Assembly: GCA_963710615.1 (NCBI GenBank)
Contig: CAVQBF010000031.1
Span: 248,001-312,000, forward strand
Length of the DNA stretch: 64,000 nucleotides
Source of the DNA: GCA-2746605 sp963710615
Lineage (GTDB): Bacteria > Bacteroidota > Ignavibacteria > Ignavibacteriales > Melioribacteraceae
Direction of reading: 5' to 3'
In this document: in pieces, positions 36,756 to 46,840 of the stretch
How positions within the stretch are numbered: position 1 is the first letter of the stretch
Layout: every line of letters begins with the position of its first letter
The notes under the pieces: generated by a model
What the model saw: only the letters and a program-made list of their open reading frames with translations
What the model was told of the DNA's origin: nothing
The model's database searches: none
Program-made: the position numbers and the translations under genes

Positions 36756-39161
36756 ATGAAGCATAAAATTATTATTGCTTTCATTGCAGTTTTTGTGTTT
36801 AAACTTAATGCTCAAGTTGTAACTGTAGTCGATAAAGTAAGCGGTGAAAAATTAGAATCGGTAACAATTAGCAGTGAAAATCCAAAAGCTATAACTGCAA
36901 CAAATTCGCTTGGAAAAGCTGACTTAAAATCATTTACCAAATCTGAGAATATAGTTTTTCGGCATCTGGGTTTTAAATCGATATCAAAAAGTTATGAAGA
37001 AATAGAAAAAAGTGACTTTAAAGTATATTTAGAATATTCAAATATCACTTTAGATCAAATTGTGGTCTCCTCATCAAAATGGAGTCAATCAAACACAGAG
37101 GTTACGTCAAAAGTAATTAAAGTAACACCAAGAAAAATAGCATTACAAAATCCGCAATCTACTGCGGATATGCTTAACTCAACCGGTGAAGTTTTCATTC
37201 AAAAAAGTCAGCAAGGAGGCGGCAGCCCAATGATTAGAGGCTTTGCAACTAATCGTTTACTAATCAGTGTTGATGGGGTAAGAATGAATACAGCAATTTT
37301 TAGAAGTGGAAATATTCAAAATGTAATTTCACTTGATAATTTTGCTTTACAAAATGTCGAAGTACTATTTGGGCCCGGATCTGTTATGTATGGAAGCGAT
37401 GCTATTGGAGGTGTAATGAGTTTTTATACTTTAAATCCTCAATTTAGTTTAGATGACAATATTTTTGTTAATGGAAATACAGTATATAGAAATTCTTCAG
37501 CAAATAGTGAATATACTGGTCATTTTGATTTTAATCTAGGTTGGAAGAAATTGGCTATGCTTACTAGTGTTACTTATTCAGATTTTGGAGATGTTAGAAT
37601 GGGCAATTTTGGTCCTTCTGAATATTTGAGAAACAATTATGTTGAAAGACAAAATGACACAGATATTATTATTAATAATTCAGATCCACTTTTACAAATA
37701 TCTTCAAAATACAACCAAATAAACTTGATGCAGAAACTTAGTTATATGCCTAATAACAATTGGTATATTGATTATGGTTTTCATTACTCAACAACATCTA
37801 ATTATAACCGATTTGACAGATTATTACGTTATAGAAATGGTTTGCCAAGAAGTGCTGAATGGTACTATGGTCCCCAAATTTGGATGATGAATAATTTGAG
37901 TATCACAAATAATTATTCAAACTTGTTTTTTGATAATTCTGTGCTAAGAATTGCACATCAAAAATTTGAAGAAAGTCGACATGATCGTGATTTTAATAAA
38001 TCAACTAGATCTGACAGATTTGAAAAAGTAAATGCGTTTTCTGTTAATTTAGATTTTAACAAAAATATTACCGAAACAACGAATATTGTTTATGGAGTAG
38101 AATACATCCATAACGATGTTGAATCAATTGGAAAAGAGACAAATGTAATTTCTAAAATATCAGCAACTGGTCCATCAAGATACCCGCAATCAAAATGGCA
38201 ATCCTTAGCAGCTTACTTTGATTATAAAAATTATTTGAGCAGTAATTTAATTTTTGAATTAGGTGGCCGTTACAGTTACTATATGTTGGATTCAGATTTT
38301 GATACAACTTTTTATCCCCTGCCGTTTATAAATGCAGAAATTGGCGACGGAGCGTTTTCCGGAAATACAGGAATAATTTATAATCCGGATACAAGGACAA
38401 CAATCAGTCTAAATTTATCAACCGGCTTCCGATCACCAAATGTTGATGATTTGGGAAAAGTTTTTGATTCAGAACCAGGTTCGGTAGTTGTCCCAAATCC
38501 AGATCTAAAAGCTGAATATGCCTATAATATTGATTTGGGGATAGCAAAAATAATTGGAGATTTTGTAAAAATCGATTTGACCGGTTTCTATACATTTCTT
38601 GATAACGCAATGGTAAGAAGGGATTTTACATTAAATGGATTGGATAGTATTAATTATTCTGGTGAAATGAGTAAAGTTCAAGCAATACAAAATGCTGCAA
38701 ATGCAACCGTTTGGGGTATCCAAGGAGGAATTGACCTTGATTTGACATCAGGATTTGGTTTTTCAGTACGTGCAAATTACCAAAAAGGTGAAGAAGAATT
38801 AGACGACGGCAGTAAAAGTCCTTTAAGACATGCTGCACCATTATTTGGTTCTGCAAATTTAACTTATTCATCAAAAAAAATAAGATTAGATTTATATGCT
38901 CTAGCTAATGGAGAAGTTTCTTATGAAAATATGCCTGAAGAAGAAAAAGGAAAAGATTACATGTACGCAACTGATGCAAATGGAAATCCTTATTCTCCAA
39001 GTTGGTATACAATAAATTTAAAGATTGAATATAAATTTGAGAATAATTTTTCCGTTGGTGGAGGAATTGAAAATATAACGGATCAACGATATAGACCTTA
39101 TAGTTCAGGAATGGTTTCAGCTGGTAGAAATTTTATTTTATCCTTAAAATTGAGTTATTAG
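36756..39161 (+). CDS. TonB-dependent outer-membrane receptor
   Basis: This 801-residue receptor has a signal peptide (MKHKIIIAFIAVFVFKLNAQ) and an N-terminal carboxypeptidase-regulatory-like beta domain (about 20-95). The plug domain follows (about 125-235, GGGSPMIRGFATNRLLISVDGVRMN and VLFGPGSVMYGSDAIGGVMSF), then a 22-strand-type barrel ending in RNFILSLKLSY with an aromatic terminal residue. The plug pattern is close to the haem/siderophore type, but the substrate cannot be deduced. Its position behind nucleoside-salvage genes makes an uptake role connected with nucleosides or their precursors possible. Confidence 0.9.
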   Translation: MKHKIIIAFIAVFVFKLNAQVVTVVDKVSGEKLESVTISSENPKAITATNSLGKADLKSFTKSENIVFRHLGFKSISKSYEEIEKSDFKVYLEYSNITLDQIVVSSSKWSQSNTEVTSKVIKVTPRKIALQNPQSTADMLNSTGEVFIQKSQQGGGSPMIRGFATNRLLISVDGVRMNTAIFRSGNIQNVISLDNFALQNVEVLFGPGSVMYGSDAIGGVMSFYTLNPQFSLDDNIFVNGNTVYRNSSANSEYTGHFDFNLGWKKLAMLTSVTYSDFGDVRMGNFGPSEYLRNNYVERQNDTDIIINNSDPLLQISSKYNQINLMQKLSYMPNNNWYIDYGFHYSTTSNYNRFDRLLRYRNGLPRSAEWYYGPQIWMMNNLSITNNYSNLFFDNSVLRIAHQKFEESRHDRDFNKSTRSDRFEKVNAFSVNLDFNKNITETTNIVYGVEYIHNDVESIGKETNVISKISATGPSRYPQSKWQSLAAYFDYKNYLSSNLIFELGGRYSYYMLDSDFDTTFYPLPFINAEIGDGAFSGNTGIIYNPDTRTTISLNLSTGFRSPNVDDLGKVFDSEPGSVVVPNPDLKAEYAYNIDLGIAKIIGDFVKIDLTGFYTFLDNAMVRRDFTLNGLDSINYSGEMSKVQAIQNAANATVWGIQGGIDLDLTSGFGFSVRANYQKGEEELDDGSKSPLRHAAPLFGSANLTYSSKKIRLDLYALANGEVSYENMPEEEKGKDYMYATDANGNPYSPSWYTINLKIEYKFENNFSVGGGIENITDQRYRPYSSGMVSAGRNFILSLKLSY

Positions 39162-39288
39162 CTTTTTTTTGATTCCTTGGATAATAATTTTAATGATTCA
39201 GACTATTGCTTAATCAATGATTTATAATTAGCAAATTATCTATCTAAAATTTATATTTAATGCTATCAAAATAATTAGGAAAGGATAA

Positions 39289-39648
39289 ATGCATAAACAT
39301 ATTACTGCAGTTGCAGCACTTCATATTGGTTTTGGAATATTTAATATTGTAGTTGGATTAGTATTATTTCTTTTATTATCAGGAATTGGATTTTTTAGCA
39401 ATGACAAAGAAGCAGAATTTGTTCTTAACATTGTTGGTGGTTCAATTGCTACATTTTTGATACTAGTTTCAATTCCCGGAATTATTGGCGGTATTGGCTT
39501 GCTGAAGTATAAAAATTGGGCAAGAATACTTGTTTTAATTATTTCTGCAATAGGATTATTAAATGTGCCATTTGGGACTGCACTAGGGATTTATTCAATT
39601 TGGACAATAGTTCAGGATGAAACAATACAATTATTTAATGTGAATTAG
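39289..39648 (+). CDS. Small four-helix-type membrane protein, hypothetical
   Basis: This 119-residue protein has three to four hydrophobic segments (about 5-30, 50-70, 75-100) and no charged domain. It opens with MHKHITAVAALHIGFGIFNIVVGLV and contains GGIGLLKYKNWARILVLIISAIGLLNVPFGTALGIYSIW. That pattern matches the small membrane proteins often annotated as DUF4064-like or 'YrhC-like', though I am not certain of the family. Its stop codon overlaps that of the converging FUN14-like gene by 4 bases. Confidence 0.65.
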   Translation: MHKHITAVAALHIGFGIFNIVVGLVLFLLLSGIGFFSNDKEAEFVLNIVGGSIATFLILVSIPGIIGGIGLLKYKNWARILVLIISAIGLLNVPFGTALGIYSIWTIVQDETIQLFNVN

Positions 39649-39959
39649 CCTTTACTAAATCCAAAAATAAATCCAATTATTGCTCCAATTGAAAAAGGAA
39701 GATTTCTCATCGCAATCTCTTTAATTGAAACGGATGGAATTTTTGCATGCTTTACAGCGGCAACAGCTGTATCTTTCCAGTAAAGCCAATCAACCTGAAT
39801 GTAGCCATTATAAACTGCTAACTGAATCAAAATCAATACCGCTGCAATAATAAAAACTAACATTTTGGAGACTTTTTTAAAGATAAATCCAAGAAGCGCT
39901 CCAGTAAATAATCCAATTCCAACTAATTTTAATATAAAAATTATTGTATCAAAATTCAT
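39645..39959 (-). CDS. FUN14-domain-like small membrane protein
   Basis: This 104-residue protein has a three-helix hydrophobic pattern: residues 8-30 (ILKLVGIGLFTGALLGFIFKK), 34-50 and 85-104 (LPFSIGAIIGFIFGFSKG). The GxxxGxxxGF-type repeats are those of the FUN14 family. The bacterial members have no assigned function. It lies immediately downstream of the Omp85-like gene (14 bases), so it is probably in its transcript. Confidence 0.72.
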   Translation of the reverse strand: MNFDTIIFILKLVGIGLFTGALLGFIFKKVSKMLVFIIAAVLILIQLAVYNGYIQVDWLYWKDTAVAAVKHAKIPSVSIKEIAMRNLPFSIGAIIGFIFGFSKG

Positions 39960-39973
39960 AAGTTATCCTCTTC

Positions 39974-41290
39974 TTAAAATGAAAAACCGGTTTCAATAAT
40001 AAATTCACCTTGATTTTGTTCATTAAAGGCATATTCAAAACGGAATGCATTATAAGGCAGAACAAGTAAAGTAAATCCAAAGCCCCAACCTGAATCCAAG
40101 GCTCTAGCTAAAATCGGCTCGTCATTGTCAAAGGTTGTTCCAGAGTCAACAAATAAATTAGCAAATAATCCTATTCTTGCTGATGTAAGACTTTGAGGCA
40201 ATAAAGGCAGATCAATGCTGAAATTCCATTCTTTTATCAAAGGGTAATTAATTTCAAGTGAAGTTAGAAAATAATTATTACCTTCCCTTTTATCAAATCT
40301 ATGACCACGTATATATTCATCATCACCCAACAATGAAAGTGCGTAAAATGGAATTGATTTCCCGAATGTGCTTCTTAATAATCCGCGCCATTTCACTGCT
40401 AAATCTCCAGTAACTAAATTATATTTCCTTACATCAACCTTAAGAATATTATACGAAATATCATTTATACCAAAACCTTTATGCGTAATATTTGCATTGG
40501 CAAATGTACCTTCATTGGAAAATTGTTTTAAATTTCTGTTATCTAATTCATAGTTAAGACCAAATGAATAAATCCTATCAATATTTTCTTTTGATGCAGT
40601 AAGCTGCGATACAGTATTGGGCATTTCAATATATTCATAAATTGTTGTGGCTGTTAAGATGTTGTACTGATTTAACCAATACCCTAATAAAATATTTCCA
40701 AAAATATAGTTATAAGAAAAAACATCCCCGTTGAGCAATTCAGATTGAATACTTCGATTTGCTAAATCAGTATAACCAAGACTAAAACCAAATGATAAAT
40801 TTTTACCCGTAATTAAAACCGGATTATAATACTGAATTTGATAGGTCGGATCATAACCAAAAGTAACTAATGCCCAAATGGACTCGTTTCTTCCTCTAAA
40901 ATTTTTGTATAGTAAATTTAATCCGTATGAAGATCTTTTAAAGGAATTTTCGCGTAGCTTTAAGAATGGGAGTGGATATATATACCAACTTTCCTCTACT
41001 GTAATTTCAAGAACATTCAATCCTTTATTGGAAAATATATTGAAGTTAACTTTATTAAATATACCTAAACTAAAAACACGTTCTTCATTAAATTCAATCT
41101 GCTTTTGCGAAACAATATCGCCAATCTTAAAATTCAATTCCCTTAAAATTATGTGTTCCTCAGTTTTTTCATTACCTATAATTTTTATTGAATCAATTTT
41201 TATTGTTTTTGTCGAATCTTTATCTACAGATATGTTACCATAGATAAATGAACTCAAACAAAAAAGGATTATTGATATATATAACTTCAA
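39974..41290 (-). CDS. Omp85/BamA-superfamily outer-membrane protein (short)
   Basis: This 438-residue protein has a signal peptide (MKLYISIILFCLSSFIYG), one POTRA-type domain (about 28-100, IKIIGNEKTEEHIILRELNFKIGD) and a C-terminal bacterial surface antigen (D15) barrel (about 150-438) ending EFIIETGFSF. It contains the barrel-family element DDEYIRGHRF (about 315-325), corresponding to the conserved (V/I)RGY/F motif in loop L6. With one POTRA it is much shorter than BamA (five POTRAs). It may be an accessory or a secretion porin such as a two-partner-like exporter. Confidence 0.82.
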   Translation of the reverse strand: MKLYISIILFCLSSFIYGNISVDKDSTKTIKIDSIKIIGNEKTEEHIILRELNFKIGDIVSQKQIEFNEERVFSLGIFNKVNFNIFSNKGLNVLEITVEESWYIYPLPFLKLRENSFKRSSYGLNLLYKNFRGRNESIWALVTFGYDPTYQIQYYNPVLITGKNLSFGFSLGYTDLANRSIQSELLNGDVFSYNYIFGNILLGYWLNQYNILTATTIYEYIEMPNTVSQLTASKENIDRIYSFGLNYELDNRNLKQFSNEGTFANANITHKGFGINDISYNILKVDVRKYNLVTGDLAVKWRGLLRSTFGKSIPFYALSLLGDDEYIRGHRFDKREGNNYFLTSLEINYPLIKEWNFSIDLPLLPQSLTSARIGLFANLFVDSGTTFDNDEPILARALDSGWGFGFTLLVLPYNAFRFEYAFNEQNQGEFIIETGFSF

Positions 41291-41330
41291 ATAACTATTT
41301 GTCCTAGAATAGAAATTAAACTAAAATTTT

Positions 41331-41735
41331 TTAATTATTAAAACACATACTGTGATATACTTTTATGCATGTATCTTGAATTACTTTGATACCTTTGTCT
41401 TCAATTTTCTTAGCTGCTTCATCATTTCTTATTCCTAATTGAAGCCAAACTGCTTTTGGATTAATTGAAATTACGTCTTCAACTATAGAAGGGATATCTT
41501 CTGATTTTCTAAAAACATCAACAATATCTATTTCGAGCGGAATTTCCTTTAGACTATTATATATTGTAATCCCACCGGCATCTATAAAAGATGTATTAGG
41601 ATTAACGCCGAAAATATTATATCCATTCCTTAGAAGATAATCTGCAATGACTCTACTAATTCGAGCAGAATTTTGGGATATTCCAACTATAGCAATATTC
41701 TTTGATTTTTTCAATAATTCGCAAGTATTATACAT
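41331..41735 (-). CDS. CoA-binding Rossmann-fold protein (YccU type)
   Basis: This 134-residue protein of the CoA_binding family has a Rossmann fold starting NIAVVGISQNSARISRVIADYLLRNG-like sequence near residue 13. The family motifs GVNPNTSFIDAGGITIYNSLKEIP, IDIVDVFRKSEDIPSIV and VWLQLGIRNDEAAK follow. Homologues are stand-alone forms of the succinyl-CoA synthetase alpha N-terminal domain, and their substrate is not defined. It starts 5 bases after gcvP, probably in the same transcript. Confidence 0.88.
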   Translation of the reverse strand: MYNTCELLKKSKNIAIVGISQNSARISRVIADYLLRNGYNIFGVNPNTSFIDAGGITIYNSLKEIPLEIDIVDVFRKSEDIPSIVEDVISINPKAVWLQLGIRNDEAAKKIEDKGIKVIQDTCIKVYHSMCFNN

Positions 41736-41740
41736 TTAAA

Positions 41741-44614
41741 TCAACTCCCAAGGACTTCATATTCTTCGATAGGCAAACAACTGCAAACAAGATTTCTATC
41801 TCCATATGCATTATCAATCCTACTAACAGAGGGCCAAAACTTATTTGCTTTCACCCAATCAACCGGAGCGACTGCTTTATTTATTGAATATGGATGTTTC
41901 CATTCTCCGAGGATATCATCAAATGTATGCGGAGCATTCTTCAAAACATTATCTTCCTTATCAAATTTCCCATCTTCAATTTCTTTTATTTCTGAATAGA
42001 TCATTTCCATCGTATCACAAAATTTATCAAGTTCATTTTTTGATTCGCTTTCCGTAGGCTCAACCATTAAAGTCCCCGGGACCGGAAATGATACAGTTGG
42101 AGCGTGATAACCATAATCCATCAGACGTTTAGCAATATCTTGGACTTCAATATCACTACTTTGTTTAAATATTCTTGTATCAAATATTAGTTCATGGGCT
42201 ACAAAACCTCTCTCACCAGTATATAATACTTTATAGTGATTAGATAACTTTGCCTTAATATAGTTTGCATTCAGTATTGCAATTTCTGATGCTTTTCGCA
42301 ATCCATCATAACCCATCATTCTAATATATGCATATGAAATCGTTAAAATACTAGCACTGCCCCAAGGAGCCGAAGAAACAGCAGTAATTGATTTTTCTTT
42401 ATTAATATCAGTAACAGAGTGTCCTGGTAAAAACTGAGATAATTCTTTAGTAACTGCAATTGGTCCAACACCAGGACCGCCGCCGCCATGAGGGATCGCA
42501 AATGTTTTGTGAAGATTAAGATGACAAACATCGGCGCCAATAAATCCTGGACTAGTTATGCATAGCTGAGCATTTAAATTTGCACCATCCATATAAACTA
42601 GTCCGCCATTATCATGAACTATTTCTATTGCCTTGCTAACTCCTTTTTCAAATACTCCATGTGTCGAAGGGTAGGTAATCATTAGTCCGAAAAGATTTTC
42701 TTTATATTTCTCAGCCTTTTCATTTAAATCGTTTAGATCAATATTTCCTTTATCATCACATTTAACAATTGTTACGATATTACCTGCTAAAACTGCACTT
42801 GCGGGATTTGTTCCATGTGCAGAAGAAGGGATTAGAACTACATTTCTATGTTCTTCTCCCCTGTCTTTATGGTAAGCCTTTATTACCAGTAAACCTGTAT
42901 ATTCACCTTGTGCACCGGAATTCGGCTGCAGCGAAACCCCCGGTAGTCCTGTTATTTGACCAATTTCGTATTCTAATTTTTCAAATAACTCTAAATATCC
43001 TTCAGCTTGATTTAGAGGAGCAAATGGGTGCAGCTTACTAAATCCTGGTGTAGTTAATGCGAATAACTCTGAAGCTGCATTTAACTTCATTGTGCATGAG
43101 CCTAAAGGAATCATTGAAGTAGTCAGTGAAAGATCTTTTCGTTCTAGAGATTTTATATATCTCATCATTTCCGTTTCTGAGTGATATTTCTTAAAAACTT
43201 CATGAGTTAAGTAATCAGTCTCTCTTTCCAATTTTTCTGGGATTGAATTTATAGACTCATAATTTGAATTCTCAGTTACATTTAGTTCAGAATCAAATAG
43301 ATCTAATATAGAATTTATATCTTTGATAGTTGCAGTTTCGCCAATATTTATTGATATCTTCTCGTCATCTATGTATCTGAAATTAATTTTAGCTTCGATT
43401 GCTTTCTTTTTAAGATCAATTAAATCATCCTTACTCAATTTAATGCTAATAGTATCAAAAAAAGTAGAGTTAACAATTTCAATATTTCTACTGGCTAGCT
43501 TTGAGTATAGATGTTTTGTTAGTGTATTAATTCTTAATGCTATTTCCTTCAATCCTTCAGCACCATGATATACTGCATACATTCCAGCCATAATGGCTAA
43601 TAAAACTTGAGCAGTACAGATATTGCTAGTGGCTTTCTCCCTCTTAATATGTTGTTCTCTAGTTTGCAAAGCCATTCTTAAAGCACGCCTTCCTTTCGAA
43701 TCAATTGATACCCCAATAATTCTTCCGGGAATTGCTCGTTTAAATTCTTCTTTCGTAGCAAAATACGCTGCATGTGGCCCTCCAAAACCTAATGGTACAC
43801 CAAATCTTTGTGTTGAACCTACAACGCAGTCAGCTCCAAATTCACCGGGAGGCTTTAATAAAGTTAGGCTCAATAAATCAGCGGCAACAATAGTAAAGAT
43901 CCCTTTTTCTCTAGCTTGATTGAACAATTCTTCATAATCATTTATACTTCCATCATTAGCAGGATATTGAACTAATATTGCAAAAACTTCATCAGATAGA
44001 TTAAATTCACTCTCATTAACTATCCTTAATTCCACACCAATTGGTAAAGCCCTAGTGGATAGAACTTCGAGAGTTTGAGGGAAAATATTTTCAGAAACCA
44101 AAATCACATTTGAGCTTTTCTTTTCTTTTTTTCTTAATCCATAAAACATACTCATAGCTTCACCGACAGCAGTTCCTTCATCGAGTAGAGATGCATTTGC
44201 TAAAGGCATTGCCGTTAAATCAGAAACCATTGTTTGAAAATTCAAAAGAGCTTCTAATCTACCTTGAGAAATTTCAGCTTGGTAAGGAGTATATTGTGTA
44301 TACCAACCGGGATTCTCTAAAATATTCCTTCTTATAACACTTGGAGTAATGGTTTCACAATAGCCCATTCCAATAAAATTATTAAATAACTTATTTTTAG
44401 ATGCGAGTCTTTCCATTTCTTCGAGTAATTCAGATTCTGTCAGCGGGAGATCTAAATCCGGTTTTTCTGATAATAAAATATTATCAGGCACTGTTTCGTT
44501 TAATAGCTCATCCATGGAGTGAACTCCAATTGTTTCTAACATTTCTTTTACTTCATAATCTCTAGGGCCAATGTGCCTCTTAGCAAATTTTTCATGATCA
44601 AGATTGTTTTCCAT
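41741..44614 (-). CDS. gcvP: Glycine dehydrogenase (decarboxylating), P protein
   Basis: This 957-residue PLP enzyme decarboxylates glycine and passes the aminomethyl group to the H protein of the glycine cleavage system. It has the full-length single-chain (homodimer) form, with an N-terminal half beginning FAKRHIGPRDYEVKEML and EAMSMFYGLRKKEKK. The C-terminal half carries the PLP lysine motif HLNLHKTFAIPHGGGGPG, with SAPWGSASILTISYAYIRMMG and the family's C-terminal DRNLVCSC. The T and H proteins are not in this window. Upstream is rnc. Confidence 0.97.
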   Translation of the reverse strand: MENNLDHEKFAKRHIGPRDYEVKEMLETIGVHSMDELLNETVPDNILLSEKPDLDLPLTESELLEEMERLASKNKLFNNFIGMGYCETITPSVIRRNILENPGWYTQYTPYQAEISQGRLEALLNFQTMVSDLTAMPLANASLLDEGTAVGEAMSMFYGLRKKEKKSSNVILVSENIFPQTLEVLSTRALPIGVELRIVNESEFNLSDEVFAILVQYPANDGSINDYEELFNQAREKGIFTIVAADLLSLTLLKPPGEFGADCVVGSTQRFGVPLGFGGPHAAYFATKEEFKRAIPGRIIGVSIDSKGRRALRMALQTREQHIKREKATSNICTAQVLLAIMAGMYAVYHGAEGLKEIALRINTLTKHLYSKLASRNIEIVNSTFFDTISIKLSKDDLIDLKKKAIEAKINFRYIDDEKISINIGETATIKDINSILDLFDSELNVTENSNYESINSIPEKLERETDYLTHEVFKKYHSETEMMRYIKSLERKDLSLTTSMIPLGSCTMKLNAASELFALTTPGFSKLHPFAPLNQAEGYLELFEKLEYEIGQITGLPGVSLQPNSGAQGEYTGLLVIKAYHKDRGEEHRNVVLIPSSAHGTNPASAVLAGNIVTIVKCDDKGNIDLNDLNEKAEKYKENLFGLMITYPSTHGVFEKGVSKAIEIVHDNGGLVYMDGANLNAQLCITSPGFIGADVCHLNLHKTFAIPHGGGGPGVGPIAVTKELSQFLPGHSVTDINKEKSITAVSSAPWGSASILTISYAYIRMMGYDGLRKASEIAILNANYIKAKLSNHYKVLYTGERGFVAHELIFDTRIFKQSSDIEVQDIAKRLMDYGYHAPTVSFPVPGTLMVEPTESESKNELDKFCDTMEMIYSEIKEIEDGKFDKEDNVLKNAPHTFDDILGEWKHPYSINKAVAPVDWVKANKFWPSVSRIDNAYGDRNLVCSCLPIEEYEVLGS

Positions 44615-44688
44615 AGTATTCTCTGATTAAGATTTTTTAAAAAAATTGGAGTAGAAATTTAAATAAATTGTTGGTGAAATCGAATAGT

Positions 44689-45480
44689 TTATTCGGAGAA
44701 TTCTTTCCCCTTTTCTGATTCGGTTAAAACTTTTAAAGCATTTTCTGCAGCTTTTTGTTCAGCATTTTTCTTATTTGGACCTTTCCCAAGACCTAAGACT
44801 TCATTATTTAACAATACTTGAACTGTATAAATTTTATCGTGCTGGGGTCCTACCTGATCGACAATTTTATAAACCGGCTGATTTAATTTTCTTGAGTGGG
44901 ATAATTCTAATAACTGACCTTTATAATTTTTATCTGACTCAATATTGCCGCTATCTACCTGTGGAAATATCACATAATTTTTGACAAATTCTGTTGCAGC
45001 TCCTTCACCCATATCTAAATAAATTGCTGCAATTAGAGCTTCAAGGCAATCCGCAACAATATTCGATATTTTTTTCTTGTCTCTAATTAGATAGTCATCA
45101 TTTGTGAATATTAACTCCTGCAAGTGTAATTTTAATGCTATTTTTTCGAGGGAATGTTTATTTACCAAGTGAGATCGAGCTTTTGTGAGAAATCCTTCAT
45201 CTTCTAGGGGATATTTTGTAAACAGGTACTCAGAAACAATTTTACCCAAAATTGAATCGCCAAGAAATTCAAGTCTTTCATTCGACTTAATTAGATTCGT
45301 TGATTTTTCCAGATACGAGCGGTGTGTAAAAGCTTTTAAGAAATATTTGTCATCAGTTGGTTTTATACCAACCAAACTTTCAATCTTTGAAAGAATATTC
45401 TTTTTTTTCTGTTCATCAAAGTCAGAACTTATCTTACTTTTATTTGTTTTTCGAAAAAAAGAGAATAAACTTTTAAGCAA
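44689..45480 (-). CDS. rnc: Ribonuclease III
   Basis: This 263-residue double-strand-specific endoribonuclease has an N-terminal catalytic domain with ERLEFLGDSILGKIVSEYLF (signature, metal-binding E and D, about 82-101) and DCLEALIAAIYLDMGEG. The C-terminal dsRNA-binding domain (about 185-255) contains KGQLLEL, GLGKGPNKKNAEQKAAENAL. It matures rRNA and degrades mRNA. A 25-residue basic N-terminal extension precedes the usual start. It closes the fatty-acid cluster, starting 4 bases after fabF. Confidence 0.95.
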   Translation of the reverse strand: MLKSLFSFFRKTNKSKISSDFDEQKKKNILSKIESLVGIKPTDDKYFLKAFTHRSYLEKSTNLIKSNERLEFLGDSILGKIVSEYLFTKYPLEDEGFLTKARSHLVNKHSLEKIALKLHLQELIFTNDDYLIRDKKKISNIVADCLEALIAAIYLDMGEGAATEFVKNYVIFPQVDSGNIESDKNYKGQLLELSHSRKLNQPVYKIVDQVGPQHDKIYTVQVLLNNEVLGLGKGPNKKNAEQKAAENALKVLTESEKGKEFSE

Positions 45481-45483
45481 AAA

Positions 45484-46728
45484 CTAACCTTCATATTTCT
45501 TAAACAACAAGGATGCATTATGACCACCAAATCCAAATGTGTTACTGAGAGCATATTTAATATCTCTCTTTTTCGCAACTTTAGGTGTATAATCAAGATC
45601 ACATTCCGGGCTCGGTTCGTCCAAATTAATTGTTGGAGGAATAATTCCATTTTTTAAAGCAAGAATTGAAGCAATGCTTTCAATTGCTCCAGCAGCGCCC
45701 AGTAAATGGCCAGTCATTGATTTTGTTGAACTCACAGATAATTTATAAGCGTGCTCGCCAAAAAGATTTTTTATCGCAAGAGATTCGTTTTTATCGTTTA
45801 ATTCGGTTGAAGTTCCATGAGCATTTATATAATCTACATCAGTAAAATTGATCCCAGCATCTCTAATCGCATCTCTCATTGATCTAAAAGCACCTTCACC
45901 TTCCGGTGCGGGAGCAGTTATATGAAAAGCATCACCTGTTAAACCAACGCCTACCATTTCAGCATAAATTTTTGCGTTTCTTTTCTTTGCATGTTCATAT
46001 TCTTCTAAAATAATTGTACCTGACCCTTCTCCCATAACAAAACCATTTCTATCTTTATCAAAAGGTCTTGAGGCAATTTCATATTTATCATTCCATGTTG
46101 ATATCGCACGGGCAGAATTAAATCCTCCAATTGACATAGGAGTAATTGCTGCCTCTGAACCCCCTGAAACCATAAGGTCTGCAGATCCTCTTTGAATTAA
46201 AATAAATGCATCTGCAATCGCGTGAGAAGATGTAGCACATGCGGATGTAGTTGCGTAATTGGGGCCCTTTAAACCATACTTAATTGAAATATGACCGGCT
46301 GCAATATCAGAAATCATCATTGGAATAAAAAAGGGACTAATTTTACGAGGCCCGCCATTGATATAGTTGGAATGCTGAGTTTCCCAAGTATCCATACCGC
46401 CAATACCACTACCATAAATTACACCAAATCTTTCTAAATCAACATTTTCAAGAATTAGTTGAGAATCTTCCATTGCCATCTGAGCTGTGGCTAATGCGTA
46501 ATGCGTAAATGGGTCCATTCTCTTTAGTGCTTTAGAATCAATGTAATGTAATGGATCGAAATTTTTAACTTCACATGCAAATTGAGTGCTGAAATCGGAG
46601 GCATCAAATTTAGTTATAGGAGTCGCTCCACTTTTACCTTCAAGTAAAGCATTCCAAAAATCATTAATATTATTTCCGATTGGAGTAACTGCACCAATTC
46701 CGGTTATTACAACACGTCTATTATTCAT
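45484..46728 (-). CDS. fabF: 3-oxoacyl-ACP synthase II (KAS II)
   Basis: This 414-residue condensing enzyme extends acyl-ACP with malonyl-ACP. The catalytic cysteine is in ATTSACATSSHAIADA (about residue 165). The two histidines are in DYINAHGTSTELND and STKSMTGHLLGAAGA. The N-terminus RRVVITGIGAVTPIGN is the family start. It follows acpP by about 110 bases. It is typical in length and is intact. Confidence 0.97.
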   Translation of the reverse strand: MNNRRVVITGIGAVTPIGNNINDFWNALLEGKSGATPITKFDASDFSTQFACEVKNFDPLHYIDSKALKRMDPFTHYALATAQMAMEDSQLILENVDLERFGVIYGSGIGGMDTWETQHSNYINGGPRKISPFFIPMMISDIAAGHISIKYGLKGPNYATTSACATSSHAIADAFILIQRGSADLMVSGGSEAAITPMSIGGFNSARAISTWNDKYEIASRPFDKDRNGFVMGEGSGTIILEEYEHAKKRNAKIYAEMVGVGLTGDAFHITAPAPEGEGAFRSMRDAIRDAGINFTDVDYINAHGTSTELNDKNESLAIKNLFGEHAYKLSVSSTKSMTGHLLGAAGAIESIASILALKNGIIPPTINLDEPSPECDLDYTPKVAKKRDIKYALSNTFGFGGHNASLLFKKYEG

Positions 46729-46774
46729 ATATTGCCCTTTTCTTCCAAATTACAAAGAGGTTTCTTAATAATTG

Positions 46775-46817
46775 AATTCCGCTAAATGTTAGATTAAATC
46801 TGACAAAAAGCGGAATT
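46775..46817. other. Hairpin between acpP and fabF
   Basis: AATTCCGCT and AGCGGAATT form a perfect 9-bp stem around a 25-base loop that contains its own inverted repeat (AGATT...AATCT). No T-run follows on the transcribed strand. Its position in the acpP-fabF gap suggests an RNA structure that stabilises acpP mRNA or attenuates fabF, or simply one more dispersed palindrome. Confidence 0.55.
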
Positions 46818-46840
46818 TATATTTAAGAGAGTAGAAAGGA

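Noticed and set aside
39974..41290. BamA, the essential outer-membrane assembly factor
   Set aside because: Only one POTRA-like domain and 438 residues. True BamA has five POTRAs and is about 700-900 residues.
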